Shown here in pieces: positions 45,280 through 53,836 of a stretch of DNA of 60,339 bases. The translations under genes and the position numbers were made by a program. Each line of letters begins with the position of its first letter. The first letter of the stretch is position 1. The notes beneath the pieces are model-generated. The model searched no databases, had not been told where the DNA came from, and saw nothing but the letters and a program-made list of their open reading frames with translations. This DNA comes from Candidatus Melainabacteria bacterium (GTDB lineage: Bacteria; Cyanobacteriota; Vampirovibrionia; Obscuribacterales; Obscuribacteraceae). The stretch is taken from contig RXJR01000007.1 of the NCBI GenBank assembly GCA_003963305.1, positions 1 to 60,339 of the forward strand, in the 5' to 3' direction.

Positions 45280-47262
45280 ATGAATATCCTTCGCGGTATC
45301 GGATGGCTGCTCGGCAAGATCGTCATGATCTTCCTGGCAATCGTTTTCATTGGCCCCTACGAGGGTGCCAAGTGGCTGTACAAGCGGGTCTACAACGACT
45401 CGCTCGACTACGTCGGCTTCAGTCTGTTCGGGCTGATCGGCTCCATCTACGGCGCCGCCTCCGGCTTCAACCTGGTGCACAGCTTCGGCTACGGCATGCT
45501 CGCGTCCGGTGTCGGAGGCTTCTTGAGCTTCCTGGTTGCTGCCGGCTACGTCACGCCGGTTCTCTGGATGATCCTCCTGCGCCCGATCGTGAAGACGTTC
45601 GAGAAGCTCTGGAAGGCGATCAACAACTTCGCCCGCAAGAACTTCGAGGGCATCGCTTCGGGTATCGTCGACTTCACCCGCGTGCTGCCTGGCGCAGACT
45701 CCGGCTGGTCGAAACTGCTCGCTTCCGACCGGAAGAAGTCTTTCTTCCAGAAGGTTCTCGAGGTGCTCACCTTCCCCAGCGCCGTGGCCGCCAGCGGTTA
45801 CGCAGGCTGGCTCGCTCAGCATTGGGTGGCAGCATTCGGCGCCGGCACCCCGGTTCTGACTGGTATCGCCACTGGTGCGGGCGCCGTGGTTGGTGTGCTC
45901 GTCTTCGCCCTGCTCGCCGACGTGGCTTGCAAGTGGTTCTATTACGGCAAGACACCGGCCGTGGGCATCGCACTCAGCATCGCCGCCATCGCAGGTGGTG
46001 CACCATTCGTCGCCTCGCACCTCGGTCTGAGCCTGCTCACCACGGTGATCGGCACGACTGTCGGCAGCATTCTCTTCGCGGCCTACGTCTTCCCCTGGGC
46101 AGTGCTGCTGCTCAGCGACCGGCTGCTCGCCTGGGTGCGCAACACCCTGAAGCCGCTCGTCGAATCGGTCTACGACGAGAAGGAGAACGGTTCACGGCAC
46201 CTGTTCCAGCAGGGCACCAACCTCGTCGTCACAGCCGCAGCTGGCTGGGGCGCGGCCTGGCTGTGCAGCGCCATCGCACTGCCACTGGCTGCTACGGTCG
46301 GCGCGGTGGCTCTCGTTGCCGCGTTGACTTACACGCTGGCCGGTAAGGTGCTCGACTGGGACGGCGGCAACTTCGTCATCGGCGCGCTGCTGGCTGCTGC
46401 CACAGGCACCGCTGCCGGATTCGGCTGGCACAATGCCGAGCTCATCTACGGCAACTGGGGCGCGGTCATCGCGGGAGTGCTGGCGGCGTTGCCCGTCTTC
46501 TTCCTGATTTTCCCGCTGCTCTACGCCTGCTATCGCTGGGCGAGCAACCTGCCCGTGGTCACGATTCTCACGAGCGGTCTGGGAAATGCTCTCCACGCCG
46601 GACACGACAAGGTGTGGAAGCGTTTCGACAAGCTCGTCGACCGCTGCGAGAAGGTCTATCGCTTCGCCTACAACGACGATCGCCCCTACGACAAGCTGGT
46701 GCTTCACATCACCAACCTGCTCGTCACGGTCGCGGCCGGCTTCGGTCTGCACTTCCTGCTGGCAGGCTTCTCGGTCGCTCACCCGTGGCTCGCCATCACC
46801 GCCACGGCGGCTGGCACGGCGATCACTTACATCGCCGGCGGGCAGTACCTCGTCAAGGCCGGGCTCGAACTGGTCGGCGCGGTCACGGCTCTCATCGTTG
46901 CTGTCGCTCTCGGCAGCATCGTCCTCGGAGCACAGCCGCTGGGTTACGGCTTTGCCGTGCCTTTCGGTATCGTCGTCGCGGCGGTGACCTACTGCCTCGC
47001 CTACCCGCTGTTCTTCATCGGCGTGCGTTACATCGCCGACCCGCTCTTCACCAGCTGGCTGCTGCCTGTTCTGGAGGGAGCCCACAAGTGGTGCTGGGAG
47101 ACGTTCTTCAGCGTCTTCAAGGCGGTGCGGGACTTCCTGGCGCCCTACGTCAAGTTCTTCTTCGGCTGGCTCAAGCCGGTCTGGCTTGGCATCGCTGCCC
47201 TGTTCGTCGGAGCCTGGAAGATGGCCAACGACGCATGGAACAGCATGTTCGGGCGCAAGTAA
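45280..47262 (+). CDS. Large polytopic membrane protein of unknown function
   Basis: A 660-residue protein with roughly fourteen hydrophobic segments rich in Gly, Ala and Val (for example LLGKIVMIFLAIVFIGPYEGA, FGYGMLASGVGGFLSFLVAA, VALVAALTYTLAG), separated by short basic loops with recurring KxFEKLWKAINN, TLKPLVESVYD and VLEGAHKWCWETFFSVFKA segments. This points to internal duplication of two- or three-helix units. No transporter signature is recognised. The ATG at 45280 with AGAGG seven bases upstream is chosen over an earlier in-frame ATG at 45208. Codons are almost only C/G-ending. The palindrome cluster at 44.7 kb is about 480 bases upstream; a strong terminator follows. Confidence 0.88.
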   Translation: MNILRGIGWLLGKIVMIFLAIVFIGPYEGAKWLYKRVYNDSLDYVGFSLFGLIGSIYGAASGFNLVHSFGYGMLASGVGGFLSFLVAAGYVTPVLWMILLRPIVKTFEKLWKAINNFARKNFEGIASGIVDFTRVLPGADSGWSKLLASDRKKSFFQKVLEVLTFPSAVAASGYAGWLAQHWVAAFGAGTPVLTGIATGAGAVVGVLVFALLADVACKWFYYGKTPAVGIALSIAAIAGGAPFVASHLGLSLLTTVIGTTVGSILFAAYVFPWAVLLLSDRLLAWVRNTLKPLVESVYDEKENGSRHLFQQGTNLVVTAAAGWGAAWLCSAIALPLAATVGAVALVAALTYTLAGKVLDWDGGNFVIGALLAAATGTAAGFGWHNAELIYGNWGAVIAGVLAALPVFFLIFPLLYACYRWASNLPVVTILTSGLGNALHAGHDKVWKRFDKLVDRCEKVYRFAYNDDRPYDKLVLHITNLLVTVAAGFGLHFLLAGFSVAHPWLAITATAAGTAITYIAGGQYLVKAGLELVGAVTALIVAVALGSIVLGAQPLGYGFAVPFGIVVAAVTYCLAYPLFFIGVRYIADPLFTSWLLPVLEGAHKWCWETFFSVFKAVRDFLAPYVKFFFGWLKPVWLGIAALFVGAWKMANDAWNSMFGRK

Positions 47263-47372
47263 GCTGCTGAACGCCGGTAAGGCGTTGGCGGCTGGGCTGT
47301 GACTCAATTTGACTGCTAACCAGCTCGCCACAAGCCAGCTGACTGACAGTCTTTGAGTTGCTATCCGGAAGG

Positions 47373-47409
47373 CAGCTTGGGGTCGCGAGACCCCAGGCTG
47401 TTTTCTTTT
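47373..47409 (+). terminator. Rho-independent terminator
   Basis: CAGCTTGGGGTC-GCGA-GACCCCAGGCTG, a 12-bp stem with one G-T pair, then TTTTCTTTTT. Ends the polytopic membrane protein gene. Confidence 0.93.
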
Positions 47410-47520
47410 TCCACACCTACTCATGCATATAGTTATTAAGAGATGTTTTCCACCAATGAAAGCTGCCCATGTATGATCGTCTTGCCGACACCACTTATTT
47501 TCAACGGGAACCACTGCTTC

Positions 47521-49683
47521 ATGTCCCAACCCTCTATCGGAAAAATCAGACGAGATCTGGTTCTGGTAAGCTTTCTCAGCCTCTTCTGCGAACTGATGAT
47601 CATTCGCTGGTTGGCAACTGAAATTCGAATTTTTGCCTACTTCAAAAACCTGCCCTTAATGGCAGCATTTCTGGGATTGGGACTCGGCTTTCTGTGGACC
47701 CACAGGCAAAAGGACTGGATGAAAACGTCAGGCATTTGCCTGCTGTTTTTATCCGGAATTTTGATCTTTGCTCTGGCTCTTCATTTCACATTTTTGACTT
47801 TTGTCGACCCGTTCAAGTTTATGCTCTTCGGAGTAGGCAAAACCAGCGTTGCCTCAACCAGCCTGGACTTGTTCAACACACTCAAGTCGCTTCTAATCAT
47901 GTTTGGCACATTTGTTCTGGCCACACTGGTGTTCGTCGGCTTCGGTCAAAAAACCGGGCAACTCTTCGAAAAACTAAAACCGCTGGAAGCGTATTCATGG
48001 AACGTTTTTGGAGCCCTGCTGGGCACGGTGATTTTTTCAGTGCTCTGCTGGTTTAACTGCTCGCCCGGCATCTGGCTGATTGTCATGGGCGTCGGGCTGC
48101 TTTCGATGTTTCCCAAACAACCTGCAAACTACGCACTTATATTGCTAGGTGCACTCTATATTTTCTGGCTCGCACCATTTATTTCCCGCGCCTACTATGG
48201 CGACTCCTACGTCGAAACGATCTGGTCACCTTATTACAGAATCGATTTAACACGCGAGAAAGCCGATGAAAAGGCGGTTGGAAAGAAAAATCTCTATTTC
48301 GGCTATACAGTCTATATCAATTACGACAATTTTCAGCAAATTCTCGACTGCACTCCCGAGAATCTGGCTAAGATGCCACCGGTGGTGGCAGAAACAATGC
48401 GCCTTTCCTTCGAGCGACCCTATCACATCTTTGACAAAACACCAGAAGATGTCTTGATTTTGGGCGCCGCAAACGGCACCGATCCGGCTGCCGCCTTGCG
48501 TTGCGGAGTGAAAAGTGTCGACGGAGTAGAAATCGACCCGGGCATTGTCAAAATCGGACGGACACTACATCCGGAGAAACCATACGACAATGAGAAGGTC
48601 AAGCTCTACGTCATGGATGCGCGCACCTTTTTGCGCACCACGAAGAAGAAATACGATCTGATTTTGTTTGCTTACGTAGACAGCCACGCCGCTTTTTCAT
48701 CACTGTCGTCACTGCGCATGGACAACTACCTGTTCACCCGCGAGTCGCTGACTGACGCAGCTCATTGCCTGAAAAAAGACGGCGTGATCGTAATTACGTT
48801 TTTATCTATGGCTGATTGGCTATGGCAAAAACACGCCAAAGCCCTGGCCGCAGCTACAGGAATGACACCACTGGGATTCTGCGTCAACAACGGAAACGTC
48901 GACGTCGGTACTCTCATTTCCGGACCAGGCATTGTTGGGCACACACCGAACGTTCAGGGACTGCCACCGCGCAACGTCGACCTCAACGTCGATACGCCCA
49001 TTTCGACTGACGACTGGCCGTTTCTGTTTTTACCTAAGCACGAGATTCCAACTGTCTACATGATTCCGATTTTCGTCGTTCTGGCATTTGGTTTCGCGCT
49101 GGTGATACCACAGATGAAGGAAGGTCGAAAGGAAATTCTCAACTGGCAGATGTTTCTCATGGGTATGGGTTTCATGCTCCTCGAAGTGCGCGCCATGTCG
49201 GCACTCTCACTGCTCTTCGGCTCGACCTGGATTGTCAACAGTACAGTCATTTCGGGCGTCATGGTAGTTATACTGATCGCAAATTTTGTGGCGACAAAGC
49301 TGTCGGGCAAACACCTTTATGCCATCGCCACAATGCTCATTCTTACCTTGCTTGGAACAACTTTCTGCTCTCTTTCCAACCTCGCCGAGCTTGGTTCACT
49401 CAGCGGTCAGACCCTGGGCACAGTGATCTTTCTTTCACCGATGGTATTTGCCTCAGTCATGTTTGCCCTGTTGTTCAAAGACACAAAAAGCCCCAGTACG
49501 GCACTGGCTTTTAACATCACAGGCGGCCTGATTGGCGTCTGCCTGGAATATTTTTCAATGCTGACGGGCATGCAAGCACTGGGCTTCATCGCTATCGCAA
49601 TATACGGGTCAGTGGCATTGCTCAATTTAAGCCGTGGTAAATCAATTCCAAAACAAGCAGAACCGGCTCAGAACACTGACTGA
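47521..49683 (+). CDS. Membrane protein with spermidine-synthase-like domain
   Basis: A 720-residue protein with about seven N-terminal membrane spans, a soluble SpeE-like Rossmann domain in the middle, and about six more spans at the C-terminus. The central domain shows DVLILGAANGTDPAAALRCGV (the GGGDG methyl donor motif, here GAANGTD), VDGVEIDPGIVKIG (acidic ribose-binding end of strand 2), VMDARTFLRTTKKKYDLILFA. The family of membrane-bound spermidine-synthase-like proteins is widespread but its substrate is usually unknown. Opening RRDLVLVSFLSLFCELMIIRW is typical, so the ATG at 47521 is preferred to 47443, though ribosome sites are weak for both. Stand-alone gene. Confidence 0.88.
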   Translation: MSQPSIGKIRRDLVLVSFLSLFCELMIIRWLATEIRIFAYFKNLPLMAAFLGLGLGFLWTHRQKDWMKTSGICLLFLSGILIFALALHFTFLTFVDPFKFMLFGVGKTSVASTSLDLFNTLKSLLIMFGTFVLATLVFVGFGQKTGQLFEKLKPLEAYSWNVFGALLGTVIFSVLCWFNCSPGIWLIVMGVGLLSMFPKQPANYALILLGALYIFWLAPFISRAYYGDSYVETIWSPYYRIDLTREKADEKAVGKKNLYFGYTVYINYDNFQQILDCTPENLAKMPPVVAETMRLSFERPYHIFDKTPEDVLILGAANGTDPAAALRCGVKSVDGVEIDPGIVKIGRTLHPEKPYDNEKVKLYVMDARTFLRTTKKKYDLILFAYVDSHAAFSSLSSLRMDNYLFTRESLTDAAHCLKKDGVIVITFLSMADWLWQKHAKALAAATGMTPLGFCVNNGNVDVGTLISGPGIVGHTPNVQGLPPRNVDLNVDTPISTDDWPFLFLPKHEIPTVYMIPIFVVLAFGFALVIPQMKEGRKEILNWQMFLMGMGFMLLEVRAMSALSLLFGSTWIVNSTVISGVMVVILIANFVATKLSGKHLYAIATMLILTLLGTTFCSLSNLAELGSLSGQTLGTVIFLSPMVFASVMFALLFKDTKSPSTALAFNITGGLIGVCLEYFSMLTGMQALGFIAIAIYGSVALLNLSRGKSIPKQAEPAQNTD

Positions 49684-50399
49684 TCCAGTCACCGGGTCTG
49701 AAAGTTCGCCTGAGGAAACCGCCGAAAACCTTGACAATCCGTCAAATGCTAAAAATTCACATGCAAATAAGCACGTGACCGGATCGGTATCACGTGCGGT
49801 GCGTGTAATTGAGCAAATCGACTAAGCTCCTGGGTTGTCGGGCAATTTAGAATCGAGTTGGCTTGGTTTCCAAGATAATTGACAAATGCCGTTAGTGCAT
49901 TGATTCGGACTACCGGGCTCGAGCTGGGCTCCGACTTTAGTTCTAGGTCTGATTGAAAGTGCCGGTTGATTTGCGTTTGAAGATTGTTTGGGCTGTCGCA
50001 CAGAGCGATTACCAAAGGATCCCGAATTCATGGACAGACTCCTACTAGCCTCTTTTGCGAGGGTTTACGGCGGACTGGGTGGGCAGAGCGAAGCGTACTA
50101 AATACTAAGTAGATTCTTCTTTCTAGTTCGCGCTTTACGACGTTGTCATAGAAGCACTATAAATCCCAGAGTAGCTGCGGACATCTTAACAGCGTCTTGA
50201 AATAAGTAAACCCAATATCGGCCAGTTATCAGAGATTTATTTGCAAATTTGAATTCGAAATATTTTGCTAAAGATAAGCCCCGCAAGGAAAAACGGCGAA
50301 GAACGGCATTTTAAGCCGGTTCAGAGGGGGAGAAGTTTTCCCTCACATCTGATTCAATAGGAGTAGGCAATTTTTCGTCACCACACCACCCCGATTTGG
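49684..50399. other. Intergenic stretch
   Basis: About 700 bases without a supported gene; ORFs of 63-88 codons on both strands have no motif. Near the right end AGGAG (50358-50364 region) stands six bases upstream of an ATT codon in frame with the Nudix gene. Confidence 0.5.
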
Positions 50400-50945
50400 T
50401 TGTTACAATCCGTGATATCACCGAGCGCTGGAACCGACCCATTGATTTGCTGTCCGCTGTGTTCGAGCACCGTGAAGATCACCGAGATTGGTGGTCGTGA
50501 TCGCGTTGTCTGCATCTCATGTGAGTTCGTCCACTGGGATAATCCCAAACCGGTGACAGCTACTCTGGTTCCCATGAATGGCGGAATCGTCCTCGTTAAG
50601 CGCAAGTTCGAACCTTACGTAGGCGACTGGTGCCTGCCCGGCGGCTTCATCGAGGGGCACGAAGATCCTGATGAGTCTGCCGCTCGCGAAGTTTTTGAGG
50701 AGACCGGGCTCAACATTCACAACCAGAAATTGCTCAAGGCCACTGCGCCGGGGCGGGGTATCAACGTCATCATTCTTTTTTACGCAGCCGAATCTGCAAC
50801 AGGCGAAATGGTTGCTGGTGACGATGCCAGCGATGTAGGAGCGTTCAAGCAAGATGAACTACCGTCCAACATCGCCTTCGAGTGGCACAGGCGCATGATT
50901 GCCAAGTTTTTTGAAATGAATGGAAAAATGATCCAACCGGCATAA
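50400..50945 (+). CDS. Zinc-ribbon Nudix hydrolase, soluble paralogue
   Basis: A roughly 181-residue Nudix hydrolase. Zinc ribbon CCPLC...CISC (about 17-42), the linker FVHWDNPKPV also seen in the 1.8-kb paralogue, and a perfect Nudix box GFIEGHE, seven residues, REVFEETGL. It also shares the SNIAFEWHRRMIAKFF end with that paralogue (ADIAFDQHRKIIAHCF). It has no membrane anchor. The start is uncertain: the TTG at 50400 and GTG at 50412 have no ribosome site, while an AGGAG lies six bases before an in-frame ATT at 50370, which would add ten residues. It converges with the next gene, nine bases apart. Confidence 0.88.
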   Translation: MLQSVISPSAGTDPLICCPLCSSTVKITEIGGRDRVVCISCEFVHWDNPKPVTATLVPMNGGIVLVKRKFEPYVGDWCLPGGFIEGHEDPDESAAREVFEETGLNIHNQKLLKATAPGRGINVIILFYAAESATGEMVAGDDASDVGAFKQDELPSNIAFEWHRRMIAKFFEMNGKMIQPA

Positions 50946-50954
50946 GCACCAGAT

Positions 50955-51845
50955 TTAGTGCTGGGCTTTTCGATTTTCAATCTTCTGCTCTGCAGGTATC
51001 TTTGCCACTAGAATTTCCTGCAACTCGTCAGCAGCATTCATATTGGAACCAACCAGATATGACATTTTCCTGGTATTGATGGTGAATCCCTCGGGCAAAA
51101 ATGGCGACGATGGTTTGACCGCGCGAAGATCACCCCACAGATAACCACGCTCAAAAAACAAATTCTTGAGTAACAACTTTTCAGCTGTAACTTCCACCTT
51201 GAGCGGCATCAAAGCAATGACTACAGTGCGCCACAAAAGGACAATTGTTGCAACCACACTAAAACTCAACAACAGCCACCAGTCGGAAGTTGTTTTGACG
51301 TGCAAAGTAGCAAAAAAAGTCCAGATGATAGCAATGAAAACAAAGCCGTAAACGACCTGACCAAGCTGCCAGAACGCCGCTACTTTGTCGTGCTCAAACA
51401 GCTTATTAGTGCCCCGCGAAGCCGGTCCACCGGCCGGTAAACACTGTCGAATAGTATCGACAAGATCGTCGCAGTCCTTGAGCATAACTGGAAAAGATAT
51501 TTCACCATCACGCGTTTCGATCACGTATCTAAGCCAGTTCCAACTGGAGCGGCGCGATAGACCACGCACTACACCCCATTCGCAAAACTGCCTCTTGAAA
51601 AGAGATACGCAGGTGATACCACTTGCATCCGTGCGAACCTGCCAGGTAATAAAGCCGTAAAAGGGCAGCAAGCATAGACCCAGCACTGCCAGCGTGATGA
51701 AAACGGCCCGCCCTGGTATTGACAATTGCATAAACTTGCCAAGAGTCATCAGCACTACAGGCAATGCCATAAAAATCACGAACAGAGTCACTTCCGAAAG
51801 CATGCGCACGAAAACCATTGCTTTCAGCCGATATGTTTTAGTCAT
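50955..51845 (-). CDS. Four-span membrane protein with PH-like domains
   Basis: A 296-residue membrane protein. Two pairs of spans (about 13-35 and 45-66; about 155-176 and 187-210) each precede a soluble beta-rich segment: TWQVRTDASGITCVSLFKRQFCEWGVVRGLSRR... and LKVEVTAEKLLLKNLFFERGYLWGDLRAVKPS. Both segments look like bacterial PH (bPH2-type) domains, suggesting an internal duplication. AAAGG precedes the ATG. Function unknown. Confidence 0.8.
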   Translation of the reverse strand: MTKTYRLKAMVFVRMLSEVTLFVIFMALPVVLMTLGKFMQLSIPGRAVFITLAVLGLCLLPFYGFITWQVRTDASGITCVSLFKRQFCEWGVVRGLSRRSSWNWLRYVIETRDGEISFPVMLKDCDDLVDTIRQCLPAGGPASRGTNKLFEHDKVAAFWQLGQVVYGFVFIAIIWTFFATLHVKTTSDWWLLLSFSVVATIVLLWRTVVIALMPLKVEVTAEKLLLKNLFFERGYLWGDLRAVKPSSPFLPEGFTINTRKMSYLVGSNMNAADELQEILVAKIPAEQKIENRKAQH

Positions 51846-52165
51846 ACAAAAGCAACCTTTGCCTTAGCGGGTGCGCGAGCTGGCGGGGCTAGCTTACCTA
51901 TTATCCACTCAGCGCCGAAATCTTTATGATTACTTTTGCTCTTGAGATTGAAGTTCGAATCTCATACAGGTTAGGTTCATCGCGTCTTTACATTTATCGC
52001 CTCAAGCCAACCAGCCTTTTCACTTCAAGCCCCACTGCCATTCAAGCTGCCACCACATCGGTCGCCGGTCGATTGTTCGAGTGTACGCAGAAATCCACTG
52101 CGCACGCTACGGCATCAAATCCGATTTCGCTTGAGTAGACACTCAACTGTAGAGAGGTATTTATC
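51846..52165. other. Divergent promoter region upstream of fumC
   Basis: About 320 bases between the PH-like membrane protein gene (minus) and fumC (plus). No ORF with a ribosome site. It should hold both promoters. Confidence 0.5.
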
Positions 52166-53563
52166 ATGCCCGGAAGAATCAAAACTCGTCTCGAACGAGA
52201 CTCTATGGGAACGATGCGGGTACCTGCGGACGCATACTACGGCGCCAGCACACAACGCGCAGTTCTCAACTTTCCTATCAGCGATCTGCGTTTTTCGCGA
52301 TCGTTCATTCGCGCCCTTGCTCTGATCAAACTCTGCGCGGCCGACGTCAACAAGCGCCATGGCGCTCTCGACGCCAGTCAGGCGAGCGCGATTCGCAAGG
52401 CCGCTCGCGAAGTGGCAAACGGAAGATTCGACGAACACTTCGTCGTCGACATCTTCCAAACCGGTTCCGGAACGTCCACGAACATGAACGCCAACGAGGT
52501 AATCGCCACTCGTGCGCGCGAAATTCTGGGCGGCAAAAGAGCCGACCGCCAGCTCATTCACCCGAACGACCACGTCAATCACGGACAATCATCCAATGAC
52601 GTGATTCCGACGGCAACTCACATTGCCGCCCTGATCGACATCCACACACAGCTACTGCCGGCTCTGCGACTGCTCCACGACTGCCTGGTGCGCAAAGCAA
52701 ACGAATTCATGCCCGTGATCAAGACCGGCCGCACCCACTTGCAAGACGCCACACCGATCACGCTCGGTCAGGAATTCATGGGCTATGCCGGTCAGGTCGA
52801 ACGTGCCATCAGCCGCGTCGAGCACGCCTGCGAACGGCTTTCTGAAGTGGCACTGGGCGGCACCGCGGTTGGTACCGGTATCAACACTCACCCCGAATTC
52901 GCTGCTCTGGTCTGCCTCAAGCTCTCCAAAATGCTGGGATTCAGAATCCGTGAAACCGACAACCACTTCCAGGCGCAAAGCACCATGGATGAAGTGGTCG
53001 AGGCCAGCGGCATTCTCAAGACCATTGCAGTCAGCCTGATCAAGATTGCCAATGACGTTCGTTGGCTGGGCAGCGGTCCTCGCGCCGGATTGGGTGAGAT
53101 CGCTCTGCCCGAAGTGCAGCCCGGCAGCTCGATTATGCCAGGCAAGGTCAATCCCGTTATCGCTGAATCGATTCTGCAAGCAGCTGCTCAGGTGATCGGC
53201 AATGATGCCACCATCACCTTCGCAGGACAGTCGGGCTCGTTCGAACTCAACGTGATGCAGCCGGTTGCCGCCTACAATTTGCTGCAATCAATCGGACTTC
53301 TGGCGCGCAGCATCGATAACTTCAGGGAACGCTGCCTGGAGGATATCGAAGCTACAAGCAAGGGTCCCGAGTGCGTTCGCAACGGACTGATGCTCGCGAC
53401 AGCTCTCGTGCCCGCCATCGGATACGATACCGCTGCAAGCATTGCCCACGAGGCTTCGCAAACCGGTGAATCGATTCTGGCTGTGGCATTGCGGCGTACC
53501 AGCCTGACGCAGCCGGAACTGGAAAGCCTGCTTGACCCGTTCAAGATGATCGGCCAACACTGA
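52166..53563 (+). CDS. fumC: Fumarate hydratase, class II
   Basis: Converts fumarate and malate in the TCA cycle. The 465-residue protein has the class II fumarase/aspartase signatures: DSMGTMRVPADAYYGASTQRA near the start, FQTGSGTSTNMNANEVIA, HPNDHVNHGQSSNDVIPTA, TGRTHLQDATPITLGQE, GGTAVGTGINTHPEF and the flexible catalytic loop GSSIMPGKVNPVIAE. The GSGTSTNMN and GQSSND segments favour fumarase over aspartase, though the two are hard to separate from sequence. AGAGGT precedes the ATG. Monogenic; followed by three stacked hairpins. Confidence 0.95.
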   Translation: MPGRIKTRLERDSMGTMRVPADAYYGASTQRAVLNFPISDLRFSRSFIRALALIKLCAADVNKRHGALDASQASAIRKAAREVANGRFDEHFVVDIFQTGSGTSTNMNANEVIATRAREILGGKRADRQLIHPNDHVNHGQSSNDVIPTATHIAALIDIHTQLLPALRLLHDCLVRKANEFMPVIKTGRTHLQDATPITLGQEFMGYAGQVERAISRVEHACERLSEVALGGTAVGTGINTHPEFAALVCLKLSKMLGFRIRETDNHFQAQSTMDEVVEASGILKTIAVSLIKIANDVRWLGSGPRAGLGEIALPEVQPGSSIMPGKVNPVIAESILQAAAQVIGNDATITFAGQSGSFELNVMQPVAAYNLLQSIGLLARSIDNFRERCLEDIEATSKGPECVRNGLMLATALVPAIGYDTAASIAHEASQTGESILAVALRRTSLTQPELESLLDPFKMIGQH

Positions 53564-53617
53564 GATTTCCGAACCCGAAAGTGAGATTCAGTGGGACGAT
53601 TGTTGTTTAACTCTTGG

Positions 53618-53646
53618 AAGAGCAGGCGGGATGACCACCTGCTCTT
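53618..53646 (+). terminator. Hairpin 3' of fumC
   Basis: AAGAGCAGGCGG pairs with CCACCTGCTCTT (12-base arms, one mismatch), short T-run after it. First of three hairpins between the convergent fumC and cdd genes. Confidence 0.75.
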
Positions 53647-53687
53647 TCAAAAGCCCCAATATGCTATATAAAATAGTATCTCCAGGC

Positions 53688-53722
53688 AAAGGAAAATGGC
53701 GGGAGGCTGCCGCTTTCCTTTT
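53688..53722. terminator. Second hairpin in the fumC-cdd gap
   Basis: AAAGGAAA pairs with TTTCCTTT, with an inner GGCGG/CTGCC stem. The A- and T-rich flanks make it usable on either strand. A TATAAAAT sequence about 20 bases upstream could be a -10 element. Confidence 0.6.
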
Positions 53723-53730
53723 GTTCAGAG

Positions 53731-53779
53731 CATCGGCGGAGGTGGCAGGAGCCAGCTCCGCCGATGTCGTTGTTTTTTC
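53731..53779 (+). terminator. Third hairpin in the fumC-cdd gap, with T-run
   Basis: CATCGGCGGAG pairs with CTCCGCCGATG (11 bp), inner TGGC/GCCA stem, then TTGTTTTTT on the plus strand. A complete rho-independent terminator about 85 bases after the first hairpin. Confidence 0.8.
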
Positions 53780-53784
53780 GCTGT

Positions 53785-53832
53785 GTACTCAGATGTCTGT
53801 GCACTCAGATCGCTATGTACTCAGATCGCCAT
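53785..53832. repeat. Three 16-bp direct repeats at the 3' end of cdd
   Basis: Units GTACTCAGATGTCTGT, GCACTCAGATCGCTAT and GTACTCAGATCGCCAT start at 53785, 53801 and 53817, exactly 16 bases apart. They end four bases before the stop of cdd (53837). Confidence 0.85.
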
Positions 53833-53836
53833 CCGC

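Noticed and set aside
46192-47529. 445-codon minus-strand ORF over the polytopic membrane gene
   Set aside because: Shadow of a high-GC gene; the sense frame has a ribosome site, membrane spans and terminator.
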